NCBI RefSeq assembly: GCF_045124755.1
Contig: NZ_JBGVMK010000207.1
Direction: 5' to 3' (one strand)
From: Succinimonas sp045124755
GTDB taxonomy: Bacteria; Pseudomonadota; Gammaproteobacteria; Enterobacterales; Succinivibrionaceae
Length of the DNA stretch: 64,000 nucleotides
A program made the position numbers and the translations under genes. This document shows, piece by piece, positions 18,578-26,500 of this stretch. Each line of letters begins with the position of its first letter. Position 1 is the first letter of the stretch. The notes below the pieces were generated by a model that was not told the origin of the DNA, searched no databases, and saw only the letters and a list, made by a program, of their open reading frames with translations.

Positions 18578-19583
18578 ATGACAAAACTTGACGAAAGACT
18601 GGTTAAACAAGCACCGAAAGATCTTCAGGAAATTTTCGAGAAAAACAAAGCGGAAACCAACGAAGAAGCTAAAAATATCAAACTGTTTGGCGAGGTCAAT
18701 TTTTTTTGACGTCAGTTTTAACTACTTCTTTAAGGATCCGGAATATCTGCGGAGATTTTACCGGGAATTATCCCAGAGGGATGTGGCGTCTGACCGCATT
18801 AAAGTTATTACCCTCGATGAGAGGGAGTCCTACAAAACTAAGGTCAGCAATGATCTGGGTCTTTATGTCAGACACGAAGATGACGAAGACGAGTTAATAG
18901 TTCTGGTGGAGGCTCAGAGCACCTGGAATCCCAATATGCCCTACCGTTTTCTGGAATACATCATGGCCACCTGGGGCAATTTTGTTACCGATCATAAATT
19001 CAGCAAATACCGCGCCCCGCAGTTTTATCTGCCGCCCTCAAGGTGCTGCCTGATATATACCGGAGACAAAAAAGAGAAGCCGGACGGCACGATGAATTTT
19101 ACCCGCATGTATCACCCGAAGATCACCCGCATACCCGAATATGTGCATTTCGATATACGCGTGCTCTCCGCGAAGGAAAACAGTACCATCGCAGGTCAGT
19201 ATATCTGGTTTTGCAAGCATGCCGCAGGTCTCAGAACTAAATGCAGAAATGGTGTAGAACTCACAGAGAGCATCAAGAGAGCGTGCCTCGATGAGGGCTA
19301 TGATGTCATGGCGCAATTTATAGAACAATACGCAAGAAAAATGGAGGATGCTATGGAACTGTCAATTACTTCCAATGAAATTTTTGATAACTTTCTTCAG
19401 GGCAAATGCGAGGATGCAGTTGAGAAAGCAGCACCGGGCCTCAGAGAAGAGGGCAGAAAAGAGGGTGAGGAAAAAACCGTTATCGATTTTTACACAGCAG
19501 GCTTAATCTCAAGGGAGGTGGCAATGGCAAGACTCGGCGTAACGGATCAGGAATTTGAAGTATTGCTGCAAAAATATAGCTGA
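18578..19583 (+). pseudogene. Rpn family nuclease/putative transposase, frameshifted at a T8 tract
   Basis: Starts at ATG 18578 with AGGAGA upstream (MTKLDERLVKQAPKDLQEIF). After 42 codons the frame hits eight T at 18700-18707 and stops at 18707-18709. Dropping one T restores EVNFFDVSFNYFFKDPE and a frame running to 19583, about 334 residues in all. The restored protein has the Rpn/PD-(D/E)XK look: DVSFNYFF, YVRHEDDEDELIVLVEAQST (acidic, then E-x-Q) and LEYIMATW. The C-terminal tail is Glu/Lys/Gly-rich (EEGRKEGEEK). Rpn proteins are DNA endonucleases that promote RecA-independent recombination. The single extra T could be a true mutation, phase variation, ribosomal slippage or a sequence error. 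A terminator follows, and the tail is duplicated just downstream. Confidence 0.8.
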
Positions 19584-19615
19584 AAGTATTTTAGCTGAGT
19601 TTTTCCGTTAACGAT

Positions 19616-19663
19616 GACAGCGCGGTATCCGGAGGTGATTTCCGATACATGCGCTGTCTTTTT
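19616..19663 (+). terminator. terminator of Rpn gene, copy 1
   Basis: GACAGCGC/GCGCTGTC outer stem with an inner GGTATCCGGA/TCCGATAC pairing, followed by TTTTT. Confidence 0.75.
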
Positions 19664-19742
19664 GTTCTGAAAGTTTTGGTTTCAAGGTTTCTGCTGTTCT
19701 TAGAGAGCCGGTAATGAGTGATGCCGATAATAGGAGATGACA

Positions 19743-19973
19743 ATGGAGCTTTCAATTAGATCCCAGGATGAATTTCATGACTATCTTGAGAGGGAATGCC
19801 AGGCTGCTGCTGAAAAGGGCAGAGAAGAGGGCAGAAAAGAGGGTATAAAAGAGGGCGAGGAAAAAACCGTTGTCTATTTTTACAAAAAAGGCTTAATCCC
19901 AAGGGATGTGGCAATAGCAAAACTCGGCGTAACAGATCAGAATTTTGAAACATTGCTGCAAAGATATAGCTGA
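19743..19973 (+). CDS. free-standing Rpn C-terminal tail protein
   Basis: A 76-residue ORF (start ATG 19743, AGGAG 6 bases upstream; ATG 19737 is too close to that site). It is homologous over its length to the last 77 residues of the frameshifted Rpn gene upstream. It has the same Glu-Lys-Gly repeat (KGREEGRKEGIKEGEEK) and the GLIPRDVAIAKLGV helix, with no nuclease domain. The ribosome site is good and the frame is intact despite divergence, so it may be expressed, perhaps as a partner that binds full-length Rpn proteins. It could also be a duplication scrap. Confidence 0.55.
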   Translation: MELSIRSQDEFHDYLERECQAAAEKGREEGRKEGIKEGEEKTVVYFYKKGLIPRDVAIAKLGVTDQNFETLLQRYS

Positions 19974-20004
19974 CAGTATTTTTGCTGACTTTTTTGCTGA
20001 TGAG

Positions 20005-20052
20005 GACAGCGCGGTATCCGGAGATGTTTTCCGATGCAGGCGCTGTCCTTTT
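20005..20052 (+). terminator. terminator copy 2 after Rpn tail ORF
   Basis: Same imperfect hairpin as at 19616 (GACAGCGC...GCGCTGTC) followed by CTTTT. Confidence 0.7.
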
Positions 20053-20202
20053 CGGCTGTAACCGCGGTAACGAGTACGGAACTGTCTCCGCCGGCCTGAG
20101 AGATAGTCAACAGGGGGAATTTTTGATAAAATCACGCTGTTTGATTGTTAAACTGCTGCTTTCGAAACCGGGAAGCAGCCATGTGTTTTAGTGGCAGAGA
20201 AA

Positions 20203-21501
20203 ATGGCTCAAAGTGTAGTTGTCTTAGGCACCCAGTGGGGTGATGAAGGAAAGGGTAAGATTGTTGATTTGCTGACTGCTGAAGCGGACTACGTAGTGCG
20301 TTATCAGGGCGGGAACAACGCCGGTCATACTCTTGTAGTAGATGGCAAGAAGCAGGTTCTGCGTCTTATTCCTTCCGGAATTCTGCGTCCTGGCTGTACC
20401 TGCGTAATCGGAAACGGCGTGGTGGTAAATCCCGAGGCTCTTATGGGCGAGATCACGGAGCTGGAGGCCAAGGGCGTGCAGGTACGGAACAGAATGATCA
20501 TTTCTCCGGCCTGTCCTCTGATCCTGCCCTATCACATTGCCATCGATCGCTCCCGGGAAGCCAAGCTGGGCAAAAAAGCCATCGGCACCACCGGAAGAGG
20601 CATCGGTCCGGCCTATGAAGACAAGGCTGCCAGAAGAGCAGTTCGGGTAGGCGATCTGTTTAATATGGATGACTTTGCCGACAAGCTGCGGACGGTTATG
20701 GAATACCATAATTTCTGTCTGACCAGCTATTACGGCCAGCCGGAGGTTTCCTATGATGAGGTGCTGGAAGCCTGTAAGAAGTATGCCGGAGAAATCCTTC
20801 CCATGGTGGCTGATGTAACCTCCCTTCTGGCCAAGGCCAGAGAAAATGGCTGCAAGATCATGTTCGAGGGAGCTCAGGGAGCCTTCCTGGACATCGATCA
20901 GGGTACCTATCCTTATGTGACCTCCTCTAACACCGTAGCCGGCGGCGTCAGTACCGGAGCCGGTTTCGGCCCGCGGCATATTGAATACATCGAGGGCATT
21001 GTAAAGGCCTATACCACCCGGGTGGGCGGCGGACCTTTCCCTACTGAGCTTTTTGACAAGACCGGAGAATATCTCTGCGAGAAGGGCGCGGAATTCGGTT
21101 CCGTTACCGGTCGCCGCCGCCGCTGCGGCTGGTTTGACGGCGTGGCCATGCGCCGATCCAATCAGATGAATTCCCTCTCCGGACTCTGTCTTACCAAGCT
21201 GGATGTTTTGGATGAGCTGGAGGAGGTGAAGATCTGCACGGCCTACAAAAAGGCTGACGGCACGATCATTGACTATTCGCCGCTGGCTGCCGATGATTAT
21301 CTGGGACTGGAGCCGGTTTATGAGGTGATGCCCGGCTGGAAGCAGTCAACCTTTGGCGTTACCAGCTATGATGCTCTGCCGGAAAATGCCAAAAAATACA
21401 TCAAACGTCTGGAAGAGGTTTCCGGAGTCAGGATTGATGTTATTTCCACAGGCCCGGATCGGGATCAGACCATCATTCTGCATCATCCCTTCGCAGCCTA
21501 G
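20203..21501 (+). CDS. purA: adenylosuccinate synthase
   Basis: GTP-dependent ligase that joins IMP and aspartate to adenylosuccinate, the first committed step to AMP. Counting from ATG 20203 gives 432 residues, the same as E. coli PurA; a GTG at 20191 is the alternative. The phosphate-binding loop WGDEGKGK has the catalytic D14, and NNAGHT has the catalytic H42. Other family marks are GTTGRGIGPAYEDKA, GAQGAFLDIDQGTYPYVTSS and KLDVLD. Complete and single-gene; a terminator follows at 21575. Confidence 0.95.
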   Translation: MAQSVVVLGTQWGDEGKGKIVDLLTAEADYVVRYQGGNNAGHTLVVDGKKQVLRLIPSGILRPGCTCVIGNGVVVNPEALMGEITELEAKGVQVRNRMIISPACPLILPYHIAIDRSREAKLGKKAIGTTGRGIGPAYEDKAARRAVRVGDLFNMDDFADKLRTVMEYHNFCLTSYYGQPEVSYDEVLEACKKYAGEILPMVADVTSLLAKARENGCKIMFEGAQGAFLDIDQGTYPYVTSSNTVAGGVSTGAGFGPRHIEYIEGIVKAYTTRVGGGPFPTELFDKTGEYLCEKGAEFGSVTGRRRRCGWFDGVAMRRSNQMNSLSGLCLTKLDVLDELEEVKICTAYKKADGTIIDYSPLAADDYLGLEPVYEVMPGWKQSTFGVTSYDALPENAKKYIKRLEEVSGVRIDVISTGPDRDQTIILHHPFAA

Positions 21502-21574
21502 CTGACCTCGGGAGCTGCCGGAGTCTGATTCCGGCGGGAAATCGCAGTGTGACGGGTTTCGGGATGTGTTAATT

Positions 21575-21600
21575 AAAAAGGGGGCGTGGCCCTCTTTTTT
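21575..21600 (+). terminator. terminator after purA
   Basis: AAAAAGGG...CCCTCTTTTTT inverted repeat with a short GGCGTGG loop and a run of six T. Confidence 0.75.
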
Positions 21601-21682
21601 ATGGAGCGGGCTGCCGAAACAGGCAAAGATTCCAGCAATGAGATTCGCTATCAGCCCCCGGCAGACATCCGGTGTTATCCAT
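21599..21682 (-). CDS. mini-ORF 3 of a set, 27 residues (MDNTG start)
   Basis: Reads MDNTGCLPGADSESHCWN and ends at 21599, overlapping the purA terminator. AAGAAGA lies 6 bases before the ATG. Its ribosome site, ATG and first five codons repeat those of the mini-ORF at 21847 almost exactly, then the sequences diverge. Three Cys. No family known; expression uncertain. Confidence 0.3.
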   Translation of the reverse strand: MDNTGCLPGADSESHCWNLCLFRQPAP

Positions 21683-21718
21683 AGCCATCTTCTTATCAGG
21701 TATTTTCCGGGATGTTCC

Positions 21719-21847
21719 TTATTCGCCGCTGGTAAAGAGAGCCAGAACTAATTCCAGAAGATCCCCGATCCACCACAGGAGGCATCCGGATCTGTTATCG
21801 TTGTTTTGCTTATTTTTCTGCCGCAAAGCGAAGCCGGTGTTATCCAT
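21719..21847 (-). CDS. small hydrophobic protein, 42 residues (MDNTG start)
   Basis: Begins MDNTGFALRQKNKQNNDNRS and ends in a hydrophobic segment with GCLLWWIGDLLELVLALF, probably membrane-associated. A strong ribosome site, AAGGAG, sits 7 bases before the ATG. The start region is duplicated at 21682, and a related MDN start lies upstream at 21945, so three short frames line up in one direction. The hydrophilic head plus one hydrophobic helix is typical of small membrane proteins. Function unknown. Confidence 0.5.
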   Translation of the reverse strand: MDNTGFALRQKNKQNNDNRSGCLLWWIGDLLELVLALFTSGE

Positions 21848-21861
21848 GACCATCTCCTTAT

Positions 21862-21945
21862 TTAGGCATTGTCCCGGACAAGAGAGCCCGTCCCGGGGAT
21901 TTTTTTAACCTCTGGTTTTGTGGTTATCAGATTCCGGTTATCCAT
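21862..21945 (-). CDS. mini-ORF 1 of a set, 27 residues (MDN start)
   Basis: Starts MDNRNLITTKPEVKKIPG and its stop at 21862 lies just before the AAGGAG of the 42-residue ORF, an operon-like spacing. No clear ribosome site of its own. Could be a leader peptide or chance. Confidence 0.25.
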   Translation of the reverse strand: MDNRNLITTKPEVKKIPGTGSLVRDNA

Positions 21946-22188
21946 GCTAGCACAGCAGTTTTTGGCAAAAAAGCCTCCGGTTTTGTTTTTGCCTGCCGGG
22001 CGGCAATAAAGCGGTAAAAACAAAAACAGAGATGCCGCAGGGAAAAGCCCTCTGGGACTCCCGGGAGTTCCTTTCTGAAAATGTTTTCCTAAAACGTTCT
22101 CCGGGTGAGTAAAACCGCCGGAAATGTGCTATATTTTGCAGTATGAGAGCTTTATATTCGGGCTCGGACAGTAAATAAAGAATGAACT

Positions 22189-23277
22189 ATGGATCCTCAT
22201 TTTCATATCCTGCTTGTCGGTGATGACAATGCCAATCTGCTGGTGCTGCAGCAGGTTCTTGACAGATCCTGCGAGGCGGAGTTTGCTTTTACCGCTCAGG
22301 ATGCGGTTTTTAAGCTGGCCGCCAAACATTATGATCTGGTGATTTCGGACTATACACTCCCTGACCTCCCGCTCGCGGAGTTTATGAGCAGCCTGCGGAG
22401 AATCTCCAAGCCCCGGGTGCTCCCCGTTATTGTCATGAGCGATAACGATGACCCCAATGCCGAGGAGCAGAGCTTCCGGCTGGGCGCTCAGGACTATATC
22501 AGCAAGAATTCCCGCTTTGGCGTCATCGAATACCGTGTTATGCGGGTGCTAGAGGCGGAGCAGAACCGGGCGGCCATGGAACGCCGTTATCAGGATCAGG
22601 AACAGAAGATCGAAAAAATCCGGCAGAATATAGTGGAGGCCTTTGCTTCCATTATCGAGGGCCGGGATCAGCTTACCGGTCTCCATATTCAGCGCACCGC
22701 CTCCTACGTATCCATGGTGGTGGACGGACTCTTAAAAAAGGGCTATTACGCGGAGGAGCTTCAGGATGAGGCAAAGCGCAATGCCATTGTGCAGTCCGCT
22801 CCTCTCCATGACATCGGCAAGATTGCCGTGTCGGATGTGATTCTCCTGAAGCCCGGACGGCTTACCAAGGACGAATTCGAGATCATGAAGCGTCATGCCA
22901 GAATAGGCGGCATGATGATCCAGGAAACTCTGAAGTCCATAGAAAGTCCCCTGATCCTGAAGACCGCCGTGGACATGGCTACCTACCATCATGAAAAGTG
23001 GAACGGTCAGGGCTATCCTGACGGTCTCAAAGGGGAGCAGATTCCTCTGTGCGCCCGGGTGATGGCCATTGCCGATGTGTTTGATGCTCTGGTATCCAAG
23101 AGATGCTACAAGGAGGCGTTTTCATATGAAAAGTCCTTCGAGATCATCCGGGAAGAGTCCGGTCAGCATTTTGATCCTTTGATTGCCGAGGTCTTTTTGT
23201 CCATGAAGGATGAAATCATCGGCATGTCCGAGGGCTGGGCTCTGGGGAGTGACGAGGAGCTCTGCGCTCTGGATTAG
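22189..23277 (+). CDS. response regulator with HD-GYP c-di-GMP phosphodiesterase domain
   Basis: A 362-residue two-domain protein. Residues 5-125 are a receiver domain: acidic pair D12/D13, phospho-acceptor D54 in VISDYTLPD and K106 in YISKN. A coiled linker (130-150) leads to an HD-GYP domain (150-345). This has H207-D208 in LHDIGKIAVSD, HHEKWNGQGYPDGL with GYP at 275-277, and ARVMAIADVFDAL. Such enzymes hydrolyse cyclic di-GMP, so this protein opposes the GGDEF protein encoded 6 kb upstream. No histidine kinase gene is adjacent, so the phosphodonor is unknown. The ATG at 22189 has only a weak AAAGAA ribosome site. Confidence 0.9.
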   Translation: MDPHFHILLVGDDNANLLVLQQVLDRSCEAEFAFTAQDAVFKLAAKHYDLVISDYTLPDLPLAEFMSSLRRISKPRVLPVIVMSDNDDPNAEEQSFRLGAQDYISKNSRFGVIEYRVMRVLEAEQNRAAMERRYQDQEQKIEKIRQNIVEAFASIIEGRDQLTGLHIQRTASYVSMVVDGLLKKGYYAEELQDEAKRNAIVQSAPLHDIGKIAVSDVILLKPGRLTKDEFEIMKRHARIGGMMIQETLKSIESPLILKTAVDMATYHHEKWNGQGYPDGLKGEQIPLCARVMAIADVFDALVSKRCYKEAFSYEKSFEIIREESGQHFDPLIAEVFLSMKDEIIGMSEGWALGSDEELCALD

Positions 23278-23343
23278 CTTTCCTGATTATTGAGCGTTGC
23301 ATTAGGGCGTTACAGGAGAGCAGTTCCGGCGCTCCGGAATGCA

Positions 23344-23381
23344 GATCTCCGTTTCGGGAGTACCCGGGCGGAGATTTTTTT
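23344..23381 (+). terminator. terminator after HD-GYP gene
   Basis: ATCTCCG/CGGAGAT stem with an inner CGGG/CCCG pair, then seven T. Confidence 0.75.
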
Positions 23382-23415
23382 GAGGAGAGATTTGAGGAGA
23401 GATTTGAGGAGAGAT
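23380..23415. repeat. three tandem 12-bp repeats (TTGAGGAGAGAT)
   Basis: The unit TTGAGGAGAGAT occurs three times head to tail between the HD-GYP terminator and the end of ispB. A candidate length-variable minisatellite. Confidence 0.8.
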
Positions 23416-23424
23416 AGGGGAGGA

Positions 23425-24387
23425 TCAGCGCGTTCTTTTTACCGCCCGATCCGCCAGACTGCAGAGCTGTTCCCGGAAGGGGCTGTCCGGAAAGACCTCC
23501 AGAGCTTTTCTGGCGCGGGCGGCTTCTGATTCGGCCTTTTCGTAGCAGCGGGCGATGGCTCCGGTCTTTGCCGCGAGATTCATGATCATGGGGAGATCGC
23601 AGCGGGCCATGGCATCCAGAGCCTGCTTTCTTTCGGGGTCCCCTAAAGCATTCAGGGTGTAAATCAGGGGCAGGGTTATCTTGTGATTCTGGAGATCATC
23701 GCCGATATTTTTGCCCAGCTCTCCGGCATCGGCGGTGTAGTCCAGAATATCATCGGCTATCTGAAAGGCGTTCCCGAGACTGCGGCCGTAGCCGGTAAGT
23801 CCTTCTAACTCGTTTTCTGATACTTTGAAAAAAATACCGGGAATTCTGACCGCTATTTCAAAAAGCACCCCGGTTTTGGCATAAATGGTGTGGCAGTAAG
23901 CCTGTTCGCTGAGCTCCGGGCGGTCGATATTTCCCATCTGCTCGATTTCTCCGGAGGCGATAGTGCTCACTGCCCGGAAGAAATCCCGGAAGATGGCGGA
24001 GTTTTCCGTAACGGAGGCCAGATCGAAGGCTTTGGTGAAGAGATAATCGCCTCCCAGCACGGCAATGGAATTACCGAACACGCTGTTCACGCTTTTAAGT
24101 CCCCGGCGCATCTCGCTTTCGTCAATGACATCATCGTGCATCAGGGTGGCGGTATGGAGTATTTCAATGGCCGCGGCCAGCTTCAGAATATTTTCATCGC
24201 CGATAGCTTCTGGCCGGATCAGGCCTGCAGCCAGGAGCAGGAGCAGCGGGCGAATTCTTTTGCCTCCGCCGAGGATAAGATGACGGCACACGCTGTTTAC
24301 CAGATCCACCGGCGAATCTATGGCTTGCAGAATGCGCTGGTTTACCTTGTCCAAAGGTTCGGAGAGCAGTTCTTCTGTACTGGTCAT
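23425..24387 (-). CDS. ispB: octaprenyl/polyprenyl diphosphate synthase
   Basis: A 320-residue trans-isoprenyl diphosphate synthase from ATG 24387 (MTSTEELLSEPL, AAGAGA upstream); E. coli IspB has 323. It shows GGGKRIRPLLLLL, the first Asp-rich motif LMHDDVIDE and the second QIADDILDYTAD, which bind magnesium and the allylic substrate. It elongates farnesyl diphosphate to the side chain of respiratory quinones. The gene lies next to and divergent from rplU-rpmA-obgE, the same arrangement as in E. coli. The frame is open further upstream to 24579, but that extension is not conserved-looking. Confidence 0.92.
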   Translation of the reverse strand: MTSTEELLSEPLDKVNQRILQAIDSPVDLVNSVCRHLILGGGKRIRPLLLLLAAGLIRPEAIGDENILKLAAAIEILHTATLMHDDVIDESEMRRGLKSVNSVFGNSIAVLGGDYLFTKAFDLASVTENSAIFRDFFRAVSTIASGEIEQMGNIDRPELSEQAYCHTIYAKTGVLFEIAVRIPGIFFKVSENELEGLTGYGRSLGNAFQIADDILDYTADAGELGKNIGDDLQNHKITLPLIYTLNALGDPERKQALDAMARCDLPMIMNLAAKTGAIARCYEKAESEAARARKALEVFPDSPFREQLCSLADRAVKRTR

Positions 24388-24560
24388 GTAGTATCTCTTC
24401 AATAATGACGGGCGTCCGCATCCGGAACGGCCGCGGATATTATACCGTGTTTCCGTCCGGTGAAAAAGGAGAGACCAGGGAGTCCCGCAGGGCCGGAAAA
24501 GCGTTTTCGCCGCATTCCCGCAGATCCCCGGGGAATTGTAAAAAATATTGGGCATTTTTG

Positions 24561-24589
24561 TTGCGTAACTGTGATCCAACTTGTATAAT
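24561..24589 (+). promoter_or_regulatory. sigma-70 promoter of rplU-rpmA
   Basis: -35 TTGCGT at 24561-24566 and a perfect -10 TATAAT at 24584-24589, spaced 17 bases, 75 bases before rplU. Confidence 0.7.
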
Positions 24590-24663
24590 ACGCGCCATCG
24601 TTATTGTTAATCTAAAGATTTTTGTCCCTGTTACCGTCAGGTTTCAGGGCTATGGAGTTTTAA

Positions 24664-24978
24664 ATGTACGCAGTTGTGTTAACTGGCGGCAAACAGTATC
24701 AGGTTTCTGAGGGAGATGTGATTTCCGTAGAGCTTCTCAAGGATGCTCAGAAGGGCGCATCCATCGAACTCGACAAGGTACTGATGGTTGCTGATGGAGA
24801 CAACGTAAGAGTTGGCGCTCCTTATTTGGAAGGCGGAAAGGTTGTGGCAGAAGTGGTCGATCAGATCCAGGGCGAGAAGGTAACTATTACCAAGTTCCGT
24901 CGCCGCAAGCATTTCCAGAAGGTGACCGGTCATCGTCAGAGATATACCGAGCTTAAGATCACCGGTATTAACGCTTAA
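24664..24978 (+). CDS. rplU: 50S ribosomal protein L21
   Basis: A 104-residue L21, length as in E. coli (103). It starts MYAVVLTGGKQYQVSEGD and ends with the Arg/Lys-rich KFRRRKHFQKVTGHRQRYTE, the L21 signature. Binds 23S rRNA. First gene of the rplU-rpmA operon; 16 bases to rpmA. Confidence 0.96.
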   Translation: MYAVVLTGGKQYQVSEGDVISVELLKDAQKGASIELDKVLMVADGDNVRVGAPYLEGGKVVAEVVDQIQGEKVTITKFRRRKHFQKVTGHRQRYTELKITGINA

Positions 24979-24994
24979 TCAGGAGAGTTATACA

Positions 24995-25252
24995 ATGGCA
25001 CATAAGAAGGCAGGCGGCAGTTCCCGCAACGGTCGCGATTCCAATGCTCAGCGTTTAGGCGTCAAGGTATACAGCGGCCAGGCTGTATCGGCAGGTTCCA
25101 TTATCGTGCGTCAGCGCGGCACTCAGTTCCATCCCGGCCCTAACGTTGGTCTGGGCAGGGACTACACCCTGTTCGCTAAGTGCGACGGCGTAGTGAAGAA
25201 TTACGTATCCGGACCTAAGAACCGCAGATTTGTAAGCATCATTCCTGTTTAA
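24995..25252 (+). CDS. rpmA: 50S ribosomal protein L27
   Basis: An 85-residue L27 with the canonical MAHKKAGGSSRNGRDSN start and GTQFHPGPNVGLGRD signature. Its N-terminal tail reaches the peptidyl-transferase centre. AGGAG precedes the ATG. A terminator-like hairpin separates it from obgE. Confidence 0.97.
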   Translation: MAHKKAGGSSRNGRDSNAQRLGVKVYSGQAVSAGSIIVRQRGTQFHPGPNVGLGRDYTLFAKCDGVVKNYVSGPKNRRFVSIIPV

Positions 25253-25275
25253 TCAAAGGTTCTTTTGCCAAGGGG

Positions 25276-25309
25276 GCTCTACCGGTTGTTTAATTGGTAG
25301 GGCTTTTTT
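25276..25309 (+). terminator. terminator/attenuator between rpmA and obgE
   Basis: GCTCTACC...GGTAGGGC stem with a TTGTTTAA loop region and six T, placed 24 bases after rpmA and 55 bases before obgE. It probably reduces read-through of ribosomal-protein transcripts into obgE. Confidence 0.7.
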
Positions 25310-25363
25310 ATTGCTTATCAGGCAGAAAAAAAGGCAGAAGCGAAAAGAAAAGGCGGCAGAAAA

Positions 25364-26500
25364 ATGAAATTTGTTGATGAAACCCAGATCCGCGTGGAAG
25401 CCGGTGACGGCGGTAACGGCATCGTGAGCTTCCGGAGAGAGAAGTATATTCCCAAGGGCGGTCCTGACGGCGGAGACGGCGGGGACGGCGGGGATGTTTT
25501 TGTGATAGCCGATGACAATCTGAATACTCTGGTGGATTATCAGTACCAGAAATTTTATGCCGCCGGCCGGGGACAGAACGGCGGCAGCGCTGACTGCACC
25601 GGAGCCCGGGGCGCTGACTGCGTGCTCAGAGTTCCCGTGGGCACCCGCATTATTGACGCGGATACCGGGGAAATGCTGGGAGATCTCCTGACTAAGGGGC
25701 AGAAGCTCATGGTGGCCAAGGGCGGCTTTCACGGACTGGGTAATTCCCGTTTTAAAAGCTCTGTGAACCGGGCTCCCCGGCAGAAGACGGACGGTTCTCC
25801 CGGGGAGAAGCGCTTTATCAGGCTGGAGCTCATGCTCATGGCCGATGTGGGCATGCTGGGACTTCCCAATGCCGGAAAGTCCACGTTTATTTCCGCAGTA
25901 AGCGCCGCCCGCCCGAAAATCGCCGACTACCCCTTTACCACGCTGGTGCCCAGTCTCGGGGTGGTGCGGGTTTCCGAGGGGAGCAGCTTTGTGGTGGCGG
26001 ATATTCCGGGCCTCATTGAGGGCGCCGCCGAGGGCGCGGGCCTGGGGCATCGCTTCCTGAGACACCTGGAGCGCTGCCGGGTGCTTCTCCATCTTGTGGA
26101 TATGAAGCCCGTGGACGGTTCCGATCCCGCTGCCGGCATTGCCGTGATAGAAAACGAGCTCCGGAATTACAGCGAAAAGCTTTATGAAAAGCCCCGCTGG
26201 CTGGTGTTCAATAAGTGCGATGCCGTAACTCCCGAGGAGCAGGAGGAAATCGTTGCCGGCACCCTGGCCAGCCTTCCGGAAAAGCCGGCCCGGTACTTCG
26301 TGATTTCCGCTCTGGCTCATAAGGGCACTGCGGAGCTTTGTCAGGAGGTAATGCAGCTTATTCAGGATCTCGCGGAACAGGAACGGGAAAGCGGTGTTGA
26401 CGCTGCGGCCCGGGATTTCGTATGGACTGACAAGCCCGAACCTGTCAGAGAAGAACGTCCCCTGGATATTCAGGAAGACTTTGAGCAGGAAATCCAATGA
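25364..26500 (+). CDS. obgE: Obg-family GTPase
   Basis: A 378-residue GTPase involved in 50S ribosome assembly and stress control. The Obg fold shows the Gly-rich VEAGDGGNGIVSFRREKY and PDGGDGGDGGDV. The G domain has G1 GLPNAGKST at 166-174, G3 DIPGLIEGA and G4 FNKCD. The acidic C-terminal tail is typical of Gammaproteobacteria. Its stop overlaps the start of yjjP by four bases (ATGA). Confidence 0.95.
   Translation: MKFVDETQIRVEAGDGGNGIVSFRREKYIPKGGPDGGDGGDGGDVFVIADDNLNTLVDYQYQKFYAAGRGQNGGSADCTGARGADCVLRVPVGTRIIDADTGEMLGDLLTKGQKLMVAKGGFHGLGNSRFKSSVNRAPRQKTDGSPGEKRFIRLELMLMADVGMLGLPNAGKSTFISAVSAARPKIADYPFTTLVPSLGVVRVSEGSSFVVADIPGLIEGAAEGAGLGHRFLRHLERCRVLLHLVDMKPVDGSDPAAGIAVIENELRNYSEKLYEKPRWLVFNKCDAVTPEEQEEIVAGTLASLPEKPARYFVISALAHKGTAELCQEVMQLIQDLAEQERESGVDAAARDFVWTDKPEPVREERPLDIQEDFEQEIQ

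Larger units (their letters stand above)
19351..20052 (+). repeat. tandem duplication of Rpn 3' segment (two diverged copies)
   Basis: Copy one is 19351-19663 (last 77 codons of the Rpn gene plus its terminator). Copy two is 19743-20052 (free-standing tail ORF plus terminator). Both begin ATGGA(A/G)CT(G/T)TCAATTA, encode the same EEGRKEG...KTVxxFY...GLI(S/P)R(E/D)VA pattern, and end with GACAGCGCGGTATCCGGAG hairpins. The offset is about 390 bases. A third, badly decayed copy is at about 59185-59330. Confidence 0.8.
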
